Below, one piece after another: positions 15,990 to 23,255 of a stretch of DNA of 32,752 bases; the stretch's first letter is position 1; every line of letters starts with the position of its first letter. The DNA lies in the NCBI GenBank assembly GCA_031292575.1, contig JARLGX010000022.1:1-32752 (forward strand). The letters are read 5' to 3'. The stretch comes from Paludibacter sp. GTDB taxonomy: Bacteria; Bacteroidota; Bacteroidia; Bacteroidales; Paludibacteraceae. A program made the translations under genes and the position numbers. The notes beneath the pieces are model-generated. The model was not told where the DNA came from. It saw only the letters and a program-made list of their open reading frames with translations, and did no database searches.

Positions 15990-16826
15990 TTAAAGCATAT
16001 CTGTTATTTGCACCGCAATCATATCTACAACCAACACTAACAACGATGCAAGTACTACAGCCGAATTGGCTGCTTTTCCCACACTCTCGGTTCCGCGTCC
16101 GGCATTGTATCCTTTGTAACATCCAACTAATCCGATTACTGCCCCGAAGAAAAACGATTTAATCACTGCAGGCAATAAATCAACGAAACCGATATGACTG
16201 AATGCTTGTGAAAAAAACAATACAAGTGACACTTCTCCTTTAATATTTGCCCCGAACCAACTTCCAACAATGCCAAGTCCATCGGCATACAGGATTAAAA
16301 GCGGAATCATAAACGTGGCTGCCAATACTCTGGTCACAACCAGAAACCGCATTGGATGTGTTGAAGATACTTCCATAGCTTCAATTTGCTCGGTTACTTT
16401 CATACTTCCCAGTTCAGCTCCCATTCCCGAAGCTATTTTACCGGCACAAATGAGTGCTGTTATTACCGGTCCCATTTCACGAATAAGCGAAACAGCTACC
16501 ATTCCGGGAAGCATAGTTACAGCACCAAAACTGACAAGAGCCGGACGCGATTGAATAGTAAGTACAAACCCCATGATAAAACCTGTAACCGATACCAGCG
16601 GCAACGATTTATACCCAATAGCAAAACATTGATGAAAAAACTCCCGTACTTCAAACTTGCGCGAAAAGGTTTCTTTTATAAAAAGACGAATAAACAAAAG
16701 AACATCGGCAAAATCAGTTATGATATTGTTTGCCATGGTTGTTTTTGCAATTGTATTTTCGCTTAGCTTCAGGGTGTGATGCAGCGCTAATTGTTTTGCT
16801 TTTGAAACGGGTATATTTATTTTCAT
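15990..16826 (-). CDS. MlaE-like ABC transporter permease
   Basis: The 278-residue inner-membrane permease shows the MlaE signature LIREMGPVITALICAGKIASGMGAELGSMKVTEQIEAMEV (about 116-155), containing the conserved coupling segment, and later GLVGCYKGYNAGRGTESVGKAANSAVV near the end. Five or six helices follow a cytoplasmic amphipathic start. It is the first gene of the mla-like operon, transcribed from P2, which points away from the DUF3494 lipoprotein gene. The N-terminus (about 30 residues, KTTMANN) is longer than usual, and an internal ATG at residue 31 is a possible alternative start. It probably works in outer-membrane lipid asymmetry or phospholipid trafficking. Confidence 0.9.
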   Translation of the reverse strand: MKINIPVSKAKQLALHHTLKLSENTIAKTTMANNIITDFADVLLFIRLFIKETFSRKFEVREFFHQCFAIGYKSLPLVSVTGFIMGFVLTIQSRPALVSFGAVTMLPGMVAVSLIREMGPVITALICAGKIASGMGAELGSMKVTEQIEAMEVSSTHPMRFLVVTRVLAATFMIPLLILYADGLGIVGSWFGANIKGEVSLVLFFSQAFSHIGFVDLLPAVIKSFFFGAVIGLVGCYKGYNAGRGTESVGKAANSAVVLASLLVLVVDMIAVQITDML

Positions 16827-16902
16827 CTTGGACCTCGTGTAATTAATAGGTTGCTGGATTTTAAAAGGATAACTATCAAGTCCTGATAAAATGGAGATAC
16901 TG

Positions 16903-16963
16903 CAAAATTAAAGGGTTGTATACATGCATGTGTTACAAAACTTTAGAAATAAGTTGTATGATT
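16903..16963 (-). promoter_or_regulatory. P2: direct-repeat operator plus -7 element for the mla operon
   Basis: On the minus strand the half-sites are AATCATACAAC (16963-16953) and AGTTTTGTAAC (16942-16932), 21 bp apart, followed after 21 bp by TAATTTTG (16910-16903), a full -7 match. It is preceded by GTGTGA as in P4-P7. It is divergent from P3 across a short gap. Confidence 0.75.
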
Positions 16964-16997
16964 CACACATTTCGAAATTCTACGTTGTTTACCTATG

Positions 16998-17058
16998 AAT
17001 ATTGTAACTCTTATTCTTAATTGTGTAAAGCCTGCCACAATTAAAAGCGTCAACTTTG
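16998..17058 (+). promoter_or_regulatory. P3: direct-repeat operator plus -7 element for DUF3494 lipoprotein 1
   Basis: Half-sites AATATTGTAAC (16998-17008) and AATTGTGTAAA (17019-17029), 21 bp apart, then 21 bp to CAACTTTG (17051-17058; one mismatch to TAnnTTTG). The conserved inverted repeat GTGAAAATTCATTCAC lies at 17063-17078, 4 bp after the -7 element. Confidence 0.75.
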
Positions 17059-17094
17059 CAACGTGAAAATTCATTCACAAGATAAATCAAAAGT

Positions 17095-17841
17095 ATGAAA
17101 ACTAAAAAACTAGTATCAGCCCTTGCAATAGTATCGGTTGTATTATTAAGCGGGTGTACTAACACGAATGCTCCAACAGTGAATGTTGATAATCCGAATG
17201 GCATTCCGCTTCAAACTACAGTGATGCCAACGGTTGCACTGGGCGGTGCAGCAAACTTTGCCGTGCTTGCCGGTTCGGCTATTACCAGCACAGGTGCAAC
17301 ATCCATTACAGGCGATATGGGATTAAGTCCCGGAACTTCCATTGGTGGATTTCCTCCCGGAATGATGACAGGAATGCAACTCATCAATACGAATGTGGCA
17401 ACTCAGGGTAAACTTGATTTGACTACTGCTTATAACGATGCTGCCGGACGAACCAGTACCGACATTGTAACCTTATCGGGAAATATAGGTGGGCTTACAC
17501 TTACCCCCGGACTTTACAAAAGTACTTCCTCATTGGCTATATCATCGGGTGATCTAACCATTGATGCCAAAGGAAATTCTAATGCCATCTTTATTATTCA
17601 GGTAGCTTCATCATTAACCGCTACTTCGAACCGCAAAGTATTTTTGAAAGGAGGTGCTTCGGCTTCTAATATTTTTTGGCAGGTGGGTAGTTCAGCCACT
17701 TTTGGAACTACGTCTGTTTTTAAAGGAACGATTATGGCCATGCAGTCCATTACGTTCAATACAGGAGCAACACTCGACGGTAGAGCACTTGCAAGAACAG
17801 GCGGGATTATTTTGGCAGGGAATACGATAGTAGCACAATAA
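17095..17841 (+). CDS. DUF3494 (ice-binding-protein-like) lipoprotein 1
   Basis: The 248-residue protein has a lipoprotein signal MKTKKLVSALAIVSVVLLSGC (Cys 21), then an Asn/Thr-rich linker and one DUF3494 domain (about 46-248): LGGAANFAVLAGSAITSTGATSITGDMGLSPG, later FIIQVASSLTATSN and the end IFWQVGSSATFGTTSVFKGTIMAMQSITFNTGATLDGRALARTGG. This is the irregular beta-helix family that includes ice-binding and adhesive proteins. It probably sits on the outer membrane. Ice binding is not implied for this copy, since many DUF3494 proteins occur in mesophiles. It shares leader, C21 and promoter layout with the 25611 gene, suggesting duplication or common regulation. A strong hairpin follows the gene. 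Confidence 0.9.
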   Translation: MKTKKLVSALAIVSVVLLSGCTNTNAPTVNVDNPNGIPLQTTVMPTVALGGAANFAVLAGSAITSTGATSITGDMGLSPGTSIGGFPPGMMTGMQLINTNVATQGKLDLTTAYNDAAGRTSTDIVTLSGNIGGLTLTPGLYKSTSSLAISSGDLTIDAKGNSNAIFIIQVASSLTATSNRKVFLKGGASASNIFWQVGSSATFGTTSVFKGTIMAMQSITFNTGATLDGRALARTGGIILAGNTIVAQ

Positions 17842-17884
17842 ACAGTAAACAGTTAGCAGCCAGCTAAAAACAGTCAGCAATGAA

Positions 17885-17939
17885 CAGTTAACAGTCAGCA
17901 GTAAACAACTGTTGGTTGTTTACTGTTGACAGCTAACTG
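17885..17939 (+). terminator. strong hairpin after DUF3494 lipoprotein 1
   Basis: A 25-bp arm (17885-17909) pairs with 17915-17939 at 22 of 25 positions around the loop TGTTG; the innermost 11 bp, CAGTAAACAAC, are perfect. There is no T-tract directly after it, so it may be a terminator or a recombination hotspot. It arises within CAGTAAACAGTTAGCAG-type short repeats (17841-17900) and lies immediately before P4. Confidence 0.55.
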
Positions 17940-17948
17940 AAATGTGTG

Positions 17949-18008
17949 AATTATGTAACTTATTTTCAAAGTTTTGTAATGATTCTGTAGTAAAGTAGCG
18001 TACCTTTA
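17949..18008 (+). promoter_or_regulatory. P4: direct-repeat operator plus -7 element for the araC-type regulator
   Basis: Half-sites AATTATGTAAC (17949-17959, perfect) and AGTTTTGTAAT (17970-17980), 21 bp apart, then 20 bp to TACCTTTA (18001-18008; one mismatch). GTGTGA precedes it. Its position directly upstream of the regulator gene suggests autoregulation. Confidence 0.75.
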
Positions 18009-18035
18009 CCCACGCATATTTTAAACCAAACTATT

Positions 18036-18596
18036 TTGAAGTTATATATTAAATATATGGTAAGCACCCGCTGTAAAATGGCGGTGAAAGAAGAACTGAA
18101 AAAACTTGGTCTCCATTTCATTGTCGTGGAACTGGGCGAGGTGGAGGTTATGGAAAATCTTTCGGGGGAGCAACGTGAAGAACTGAAAGCCGGATTGCTC
18201 GATGCAGGTCTCGAATTGATGGACGATAAACGGGCGGTGTTGATTGAAAAAATTAAAAACGCTATTATTGAAATGGTACATTATGCCGATGAGCCAATCA
18301 AAGTAAATTTTTCAGATTATCTGAGCGAAAAGCTCAATCACGATTATACCTATCTGGCTAATTTATTCTCCGAAGTGCAGGGAACTACCATTGAGCATTT
18401 CATTATCAATCATAAAATTGAACGGATAAAAGAATTGATTATTTACGATGAACTAAACATTACGGAAATTGCCTGGAAGATGAACTACAGCAGTGTGGCT
18501 CATCTTTCCAATCAATTTAAAAAAGTAACAGGACTTTCGCCCTCGCACTTTAAACAGATGAAAGTTAAACGAAGAAATCAGATTGAAGATATTTAG
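18036..18596 (+). CDS. AraC-family transcriptional regulator with HMA-like N-terminus
   Basis: TTG start, 186 residues: homologues I recall begin MKLYIKYMVS, so TTG 18036 is preferred over the ATG at 18057, which would lose the first strand. Residues 1-62 (MKLYIKYMVSTRCKMAVKEELKKLGL) resemble a small ferredoxin-like metal-binding (HMA) fold, with a single Cys 13 where CxxC is expected. Residues 92-175 form the AraC DNA-binding domain: first helix-turn-helix about 103-125, second 141-165 (LNITEIAWKMNYSSVAHLSNQFKKVTG), ending GLSPSHFK. It lacks a cupin ligand domain. It is 32 bp upstream of the hybrid kinase gene and driven by P4, and is my candidate activator of P1-P7. Confidence 0.9.
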   Translation: MKLYIKYMVSTRCKMAVKEELKKLGLHFIVVELGEVEVMENLSGEQREELKAGLLDAGLELMDDKRAVLIEKIKNAIIEMVHYADEPIKVNFSDYLSEKLNHDYTYLANLFSEVQGTTIEHFIINHKIERIKELIIYDELNITEIAWKMNYSSVAHLSNQFKKVTGLSPSHFKQMKVKRRNQIEDI

Positions 18597-18622
18597 ATCC
18601 CTAAATCCCCTAAAAGGGACTT
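18597..18622. repeat. CCCTAAAtCCCCTAAAAGGG-type hairpin between araC and the kinase gene
   Basis: CCCC/AAA/AGGG arms make a short hairpin in the 32-bp spacer. Similar elements (CCCCTAAAGGGG at 22611, CCCCCAAATGGGGG at 32698) occur elsewhere in the window, so this is probably an interspersed palindrome rather than a gene-specific signal. Confidence 0.4.
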
Positions 18623-18628
18623 AAAAAT

Positions 18629-21600
18629 ATGGAAAGAACTAAAACACATGAATCTCAATATGCCAGCAACCTGATAGAAGCCAGCCTTGATCCGTTAATT
18701 ACTATAGACATCCATGGTAAAATTACTGATGTGAACCAGGCAAAAGTAAATATTACAGGCATAGAACGGGAGAAACTGATAGACACTAATTTCTTTGACT
18801 ATTTCACCGAACCCGAAAAAGCCAAGGATGTATATCGGCAAGTATTTGCTAACGGGTCTGTGAAAGATTTTCCACTAACGTTTTGCAGTCAGAGCAATAA
18901 GTTGACCGATGTGCTTTTCAACGGTTCGGTTTATAAAGATTTAAATGGAAATGTAATTGGTGCTGTATTGGTAGCAAGAGATATTGAAGAACAAAAATGG
19001 GCCGTTGAATTGCGAAATGCCAACAAAGAACTGGCTTTTCAGAACGAGGAAAAAGAGAAACGCGCTGCCGAACTGATTATTGCCAACAAAGAACTGGTAT
19101 TCCAAAATAATGAGAAAGAAAAGCGGGCCAACGAATTGAGTATAGCCAACAAGGAACTTGCTTTTCAGAATAACGAAAAAGAAAAACGTGCTGCAGAACT
19201 GATTATTGCTAATAAAGAATTGGTTTTTCAAAATAATGAAAAAGAGAAACGCGCCGCAGAATTAATTCTTGCCAACAAAGAACTTATATTTCAAAACAAA
19301 GAGAAAGAAAAACGTGCAGCAGAATTAAAAATTGCCGACAAAGAACTGGTTTATCAAACGGGAGAGAAAAAGAAACGTGCGGCCGAGTTAAAGATAGCAG
19401 ATAAAGAGCTGGTATTTCAAACAGAAGAAAAAGAAAAGCGCGCTGCCGAATTAAAAATAGCCGATGAAGAACTGGTATTTCAAAATGCCGAAAAAGAAAG
19501 ACGCGAAACCGCCACCAAAGAACTTGAAGCTTTCAGTTATTCGTTGAAATTAGCTTCGCAATACTCGCTGAGCCTTATCGAAGCCAGCCTGGACCCATTA
19601 GTTACTATCAATATCGATGGTAAAATTACCGATATGAATGAGGCCACAGCCAACATTACCGGACTGACGCGCGAAGAATTAACAGGTACCGATTTCTTCG
19701 ATTATTTTACGAAACCGCAAATGGCACGCGAAGTGTATCAGGAAGTTTTTGCCAACGGGTCGGTTGCCGATTCGCCACTTACTCTTCGCCACAAAAACGG
19801 AAAACTGACTGATGTTCTTTTCAATGGGTCGGTTTATAAAGATGGACGAGGCAATGTGCTGGGTGTGGTAATTGTAGCCCGCGATGTTACCGCTCAAAAA
19901 TTGGCATCGGAATATGCCCGGAGTCTTATTGAAGCCAGTCTCGACCCTTTATTTACCATTAACCTACAAGGAAAAATTACCGATTTAAATAATGCTTCGG
20001 TAAAAATAACAGGTCTTACCCGCGAGGAATTAATAGGAAGTGATTTCTTTGAATATTTCACTGAGCCGGAGAAGGCTAAAGAGGTTTATCAGGATGTTTA
20101 TGCCAATGGGTACGTAACAGATTTCCCTTTGACAATACGTGATGGAAAGCTTACCGATGTGTTGTTTAACGGTTCGGTATATAAAGATGATCGTGGAAAT
20201 GTGCAGGGAGTGGTAGTAGTTGCCCGCGATATTACCGATCAAAAGAAAATAGAAACACAATTAAACGAAGCCATAGTATTTGCTGAAATGGCCACTGAAA
20301 TTGCCGAAATTGCCAAAAGAAAAGCAGAAACTTCCACCCTGATAGCCGAAACAGCCGTAAAAGCTAAACAGCAGTTCCTGTCGAATATGAGTCACGAGAT
20401 TCGTACACCAATGAATGCCATTATCGGGTTTACAAAGGTGTTACTCAAATCGGAACTCTCACCTAAACAAAAAGAATACCTGTCAGCCATCAAAATGAGT
20501 GGCGATGCTTTGATTGTACTTATTAACGACATACTCGATTTGGCTAAAGTAGATGCAGGCAAAATGGTTTTTGAAAAAATTCCGTTTAAAATGGAACTTT
20601 CAATTTCGGCTATGCTTCATTTGTTTGAAACTAAAATACTGGAAAAGAACCTGAAACTGGTAATCGATTACGATAAAACTATTCCCGAAGTATTGGTAGG
20701 CGACCCGGTTCGTCTCCATCAGATTATTTTAAACCTGATGAGCAATGCTGTGAAGTTTACAACAAAAGGGAAAATATACGTGAGTGTTCGCTTGCTATCC
20801 GGAAATGATGACAGTGCCAGTGTTCAATTCTCCATAAAAGATACTGGAATTGGGATTGTGGATGAAAAAATTGAAAGAATATTTGAAAACTTCCAACAAG
20901 CTTCGAGTGGTACTTCCCGCTTGTATGGTGGAACCGGACTAGGACTTGCCATTGTAAAACAGTTGGTGGAATCGCAGGGTGGAACCATACAGGTGACGAG
21001 CAAAGTAAATGTGGGATCTACTTTTAGTTTTATACTCAACTTTTTGAAAACCGATGTTCAGGCCGAAGAAGAAATTATTGATGAAGTATTTAACGAAGAA
21101 ATTAAAAATCTGAAAGTACTGGTAGTAGAAGATATACCGCTTAATCAGCTATTGATGAAAACGCTGCTGGACGATTTTGGATTCGAACGTGATATTGCCG
21201 ACAACGGGAAAATAGCTATAGCGAAAATGGAAACAAAAGCCTACGATATTATTCTAATGGACTTGCAAATGCCCGAAATGAATGGGTTTGAAGCGACCGA
21301 TTATATCCGCAACACGATGCATTCCGACATTCCCATTATTGCCCTCACGGCCGATGTTACTACGGTTGATTTAGCTAAATGCAAGTATGTGGGCATGAAC
21401 GATTATATAGCCAAGCCCGTTGATGAGCGAGTGCTTTATTCTAAAATAATCGGACTGGTTAAGAAATCGGCCACTGTTGAAAATACCGAAAAAGAGGTGG
21501 AAGTAGTTAGTGATATAAAAATAATTAGATGCACCGATTTGGGTTATCTGAATATCAGAACCAAGTCGAACCCGGCATTGATGTTGGAGATGATTTCGCT

Positions 21601-21883
21601 GTATCTGGAGCAAACACCCCCACTCATTAGTGCGATGAAAAAGTGCCTCGAAGAAAAAAACTGGGAAGGCTTACACTCTGCTGTACATAAAATGATACCT
21701 TCGTTTGCTATCGTGGGCATTAATGTCGATTTCGAGAATATGGCCCGTAAAATACAGGATTATGCCGGAACAATGCAACAATCGGAAATTATAGAAGATA
21801 TGGTTTTACAGCTCGGAAATGTTTGTAGCCAAGCTTGCAAAGAATTGGAAGAAGAATATAATTTGATAAAAAATAAAAACTGA
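18629..21883 (+). CDS. PAS hybrid histidine kinase with receiver and Hpt domains
   Basis: The 1084-residue soluble kinase has no membrane segment. Three closely related PAS domains (about 10-120, 312-423, 430-538) each contain SLDPL.TI...GKITD.N and TEPEKAK.VY. Between the first two, a coiled coil (about 128-295) consists of eight tandem 21-residue units (KEL.FQN.EKEKRAAEL). Then come HisKA (SNMSHEIRTPMN, phospho-His 589), the ATPase (N-box around 706, DTGIGI, GGTGLGL), a receiver (about 828-945, Asp 878 in MDLQMPEMNG) and an Hpt domain (His 1020 in HSAVHKMIPS). A full phosphorelay is thus present in one chain. The stop overlaps the start of the next gene, a receiver-only protein, which is the obvious partner. 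It follows the araC gene from P4. Confidence 0.92.
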   Translation: MERTKTHESQYASNLIEASLDPLITIDIHGKITDVNQAKVNITGIEREKLIDTNFFDYFTEPEKAKDVYRQVFANGSVKDFPLTFCSQSNKLTDVLFNGSVYKDLNGNVIGAVLVARDIEEQKWAVELRNANKELAFQNEEKEKRAAELIIANKELVFQNNEKEKRANELSIANKELAFQNNEKEKRAAELIIANKELVFQNNEKEKRAAELILANKELIFQNKEKEKRAAELKIADKELVYQTGEKKKRAAELKIADKELVFQTEEKEKRAAELKIADEELVFQNAEKERRETATKELEAFSYSLKLASQYSLSLIEASLDPLVTINIDGKITDMNEATANITGLTREELTGTDFFDYFTKPQMAREVYQEVFANGSVADSPLTLRHKNGKLTDVLFNGSVYKDGRGNVLGVVIVARDVTAQKLASEYARSLIEASLDPLFTINLQGKITDLNNASVKITGLTREELIGSDFFEYFTEPEKAKEVYQDVYANGYVTDFPLTIRDGKLTDVLFNGSVYKDDRGNVQGVVVVARDITDQKKIETQLNEAIVFAEMATEIAEIAKRKAETSTLIAETAVKAKQQFLSNMSHEIRTPMNAIIGFTKVLLKSELSPKQKEYLSAIKMSGDALIVLINDILDLAKVDAGKMVFEKIPFKMELSISAMLHLFETKILEKNLKLVIDYDKTIPEVLVGDPVRLHQIILNLMSNAVKFTTKGKIYVSVRLLSGNDDSASVQFSIKDTGIGIVDEKIERIFENFQQASSGTSRLYGGTGLGLAIVKQLVESQGGTIQVTSKVNVGSTFSFILNFLKTDVQAEEEIIDEVFNEEIKNLKVLVVEDIPLNQLLMKTLLDDFGFERDIADNGKIAIAKMETKAYDIILMDLQMPEMNGFEATDYIRNTMHSDIPIIALTADVTTVDLAKCKYVGMNDYIAKPVDERVLYSKIIGLVKKSATVENTEKEVEVVSDIKIIRCTDLGYLNIRTKSNPALMLEMISLYLEQTPPLISAMKKCLEEKNWEGLHSAVHKMIPSFAIVGINVDFENMARKIQDYAGTMQQSEIIEDMVLQLGNVCSQACKELEEEYNLIKNKN

Positions 21884-22314
21884 TGAAAAACGAAAAAATA
21901 AAACTTTTTTTAGTGGATGATGATGTCTTTTTCCTAAAATCATTGGAGATTGATTTTCTTCAACGGGCTGATTTTAGCATTGAAACCTATGCTACCGGTG
22001 AACTGTGTCTGGAAAACTTATCGCACAATCCGGATATAATTGTGCTCGATTATTACCTGGACAGTATTGATAAAACGGCTATGAATGGAATTAAAACTTT
22101 GGATAAAATCAAGGCTATTAATCCCGACATTCCGGTGGTGATGTTATCGTCGCAGGATAAAATAGAAGTAGCCATTGAATGTATGCATCACAGCGCATTC
22201 GACTACGTGGTGAAAAGCGAAACAGCTTTTATGCGTCTGCAAAAAATCATTACTACCATTTTCAACTATAAAAAATTGGAAAAAGAATTGAGTTGGTATA
22301 TGGATAGAATGTAA
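21883..22314 (+). CDS. stand-alone response regulator receiver
   Basis: The 143-residue protein is a single receiver domain: acidic pair DDD (12-14), phospho-acceptor Asp 56 (IIVLDYYLD), Thr/Ser switch at VVMLSSQDK, and Lys in FDYVVKSE. There is no DNA-binding domain, so its output is protein-protein contact or phosphotransfer. It overlaps the kinase stop by 1 base (ATGA), indicating translational coupling. It could collect phosphate from the kinase's Hpt domain and pass it on. The DYYLDS.DKTAMNG loop is longer than in typical CheY-type proteins. It is last in the araC-kinase-receiver run. Confidence 0.9.
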   Translation: MKNEKIKLFLVDDDVFFLKSLEIDFLQRADFSIETYATGELCLENLSHNPDIIVLDYYLDSIDKTAMNGIKTLDKIKAINPDIPVVMLSSQDKIEVAIECMHHSAFDYVVKSETAFMRLQKIITTIFNYKKLEKELSWYMDRM

Positions 22315-22315
22315 T

Positions 22316-22400
22316 ATCAGTTATCAGTTATCAGTTAACAGTCAACAGTTATCAATTATCAATTATCAATTATTAGTCAATAGTTATCAGTTCCTTATAA
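22316..22400. repeat. simple repeat of CAGTTAT/CAATTAT units
   Basis: Seven- to eight-base units such as CAGTTAT, CAGTTAA and CAATTAT are tandemly repeated right after the receiver gene stop. The pattern resembles the CAGTAAACAGTTAG repeats at 17841 and the octamer tract at 15000 in kind, but not in sequence. No gene is seen. Confidence 0.7.
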
Positions 22401-22423
22401 CCAACATGCATTTAATAGTTTAG

Positions 22424-22457
22424 AGCGTTGTCTACTTAATTGTGGGCAACGCTTTTT
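22424..22457 (+). terminator. rho-independent terminator after the receiver gene
   Basis: AGCGTTG (22424-22430) pairs with CAACGCT (22447-22453), followed by TTTTT. The same core, GAGCGTTGTC/GGGCAACGCT, recurs at 25438. Confidence 0.7.
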
Positions 22458-22500
22458 GATTTACTCCATTAAAGAAGATGATTTTGAATAGTTGTTTTTA

Positions 22501-22734
22501 GCGTAACTTAACGTGATTTCGATATAAAGATTAGTCCGTTAGGACTTCAATTTCAATAAAAAGCCGATTCCATTTTGAATAATTTCCCTTTAGGGAATCA
22601 ATATATTTATCCCCTAAAGGGGAATTTAATCTCTGGAATACATATTCTATTGATATAAATTCCCTACGGGAATAGTTATAGATGAATTTCAATTAGTTAT
22701 GTAAATCCTTATGCCAAACTCACGTTAACTTATG
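22501..22734. repeat. hairpin-rich element with terminal inverted repeats (MITE-like)
   Basis: The ends 22502-22519 and 22717-22734 are inverted repeats with 15 of 18 matching positions around TTAACGTGA/TCACGTTAA. Inside lie short palindromes: AGTCCGTTAGGACT, TTCCCTTTAGGGAA, CCCCTAAAGGGG and TTCCCTACGGGAA. There is no ORF. The arrangement looks like a miniature element or a structured RNA. No target-site duplication was confirmed. Confidence 0.5.
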
Positions 22735-22755
22735 TCCATTGAAGCATTGTTGATT

Positions 22756-23070
22756 GAATTGGAACAAAACCAATTGGAATTAGAACAAAACCAATTGGAA
22801 TTAGAATAAAACCAATTGGAATTAGAACAAAACCAATTGGAATTGGAACAAAACCAATTGGAATTGAAACAAAACCAACTGGAATTGAAACAAAACCAAT
22901 TGGAATTGGAACAAAACCAATTGGAATTGGAACAAAACCAATTGGAATTGAAACAAAACCAATTGGAATTAGAACAAAACCAATTGGAATTAGAACAAAA
23001 CCAACTGGAATTGGCACAAAACCAACTGGAATTGAAACAAAACCAACTGGAATTGAAACAAAAGCAACTG
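22756..23070 (+). repeat. tandem repeat, 15 x 21 bp (tract 2)
   Basis: Fifteen 21-bp units of the type GAATTGGAACAAAACCAATTG run from 22756 to 23070 without indels. Differences are at single bases (GGAAC/GAAAC/TAGAAC, CAATTG/CAACTG), with later units favouring CAACTG. One unit carries TAA. Every unit has an AAAA run and AATT sequences near one helical turn from each other, so intrinsic curvature is possible. P5 starts 19 bp after the last unit. Confidence 0.9.
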
Positions 23071-23088
23071 GAATTAATTGGATGTGTG

Positions 23089-23149
23089 AATGTTGTAAGT
23101 CTTACTCTGAATTATGTAAGATGTGGCCTATCCTCGTCATCTATCTTTG
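23089..23149 (+). promoter_or_regulatory. P5: direct-repeat operator plus -7 element for the OmpA-family gene
   Basis: Half-sites AATGTTGTAAG (23089-23099) and AATTATGTAAG (23110-23120), 21 bp apart, then 21 bp to TATCTTTG (23142-23149), a perfect -7 match. GTGTGA precedes it. The 5' untranslated region to ATG 23256 would be about 100 nt. Confidence 0.8.
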
Positions 23150-23255
23150 TCATTAAGTAAAAACACCTATTTGAGGTATTTAAATTGATTAATCCGAAAT
23201 TTTTGAACATAAATATAGAATCAAAAAGAAATCAATTAATTTAAAAGACAAAACA

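Larger units (their letters stand above)
22732..23160 (+). pseudogene. heptad-repeat ORF with one nonsense codon (tract 2)
   Basis: ATG 22732 opens a frame MSIEALLIELEQNQLELE that continues over the repeats but is stopped by TAA at 22807-22809, where every other unit has CAA (C-to-T change). The frame would otherwise run 142 residues of (L)EQNQLE/KQNQLE heptads, with predicted coiled coil, and end at 23160. The last 29 codons (GCVNVVSLTLNYVRCG and on) coincide with promoter P5 and are therefore unlikely to be real protein. It may be a broken gene or an expanded non-coding repeat. Confidence 0.35.

Noticed and set aside
15990-16122. N-terminal extension of mlaF into mlaE
   Set aside because: The extra 45 residues are out-of-frame mlaE sequence; ATG 15987, 2 bp after the mlaE stop, gives the normal family length.
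22674-22733. Eighth copy of the shared promoter before tract 2
   Set aside because: Only the second half-site (AGTTATGTAAA) is convincing; the first matches 6 of 11 and the -7 box is weak and touches the ATG.
22730-23017. Minus-strand ORF of IPIGFV repeats across tract 2
   Set aside because: A mirror reading of the repeat; composition is only the reverse translation of the plus-strand heptads.
22756-23070. CRISPR array
   Set aside because: The 21-bp units are contiguous with no unique spacers, and no cas genes are present.
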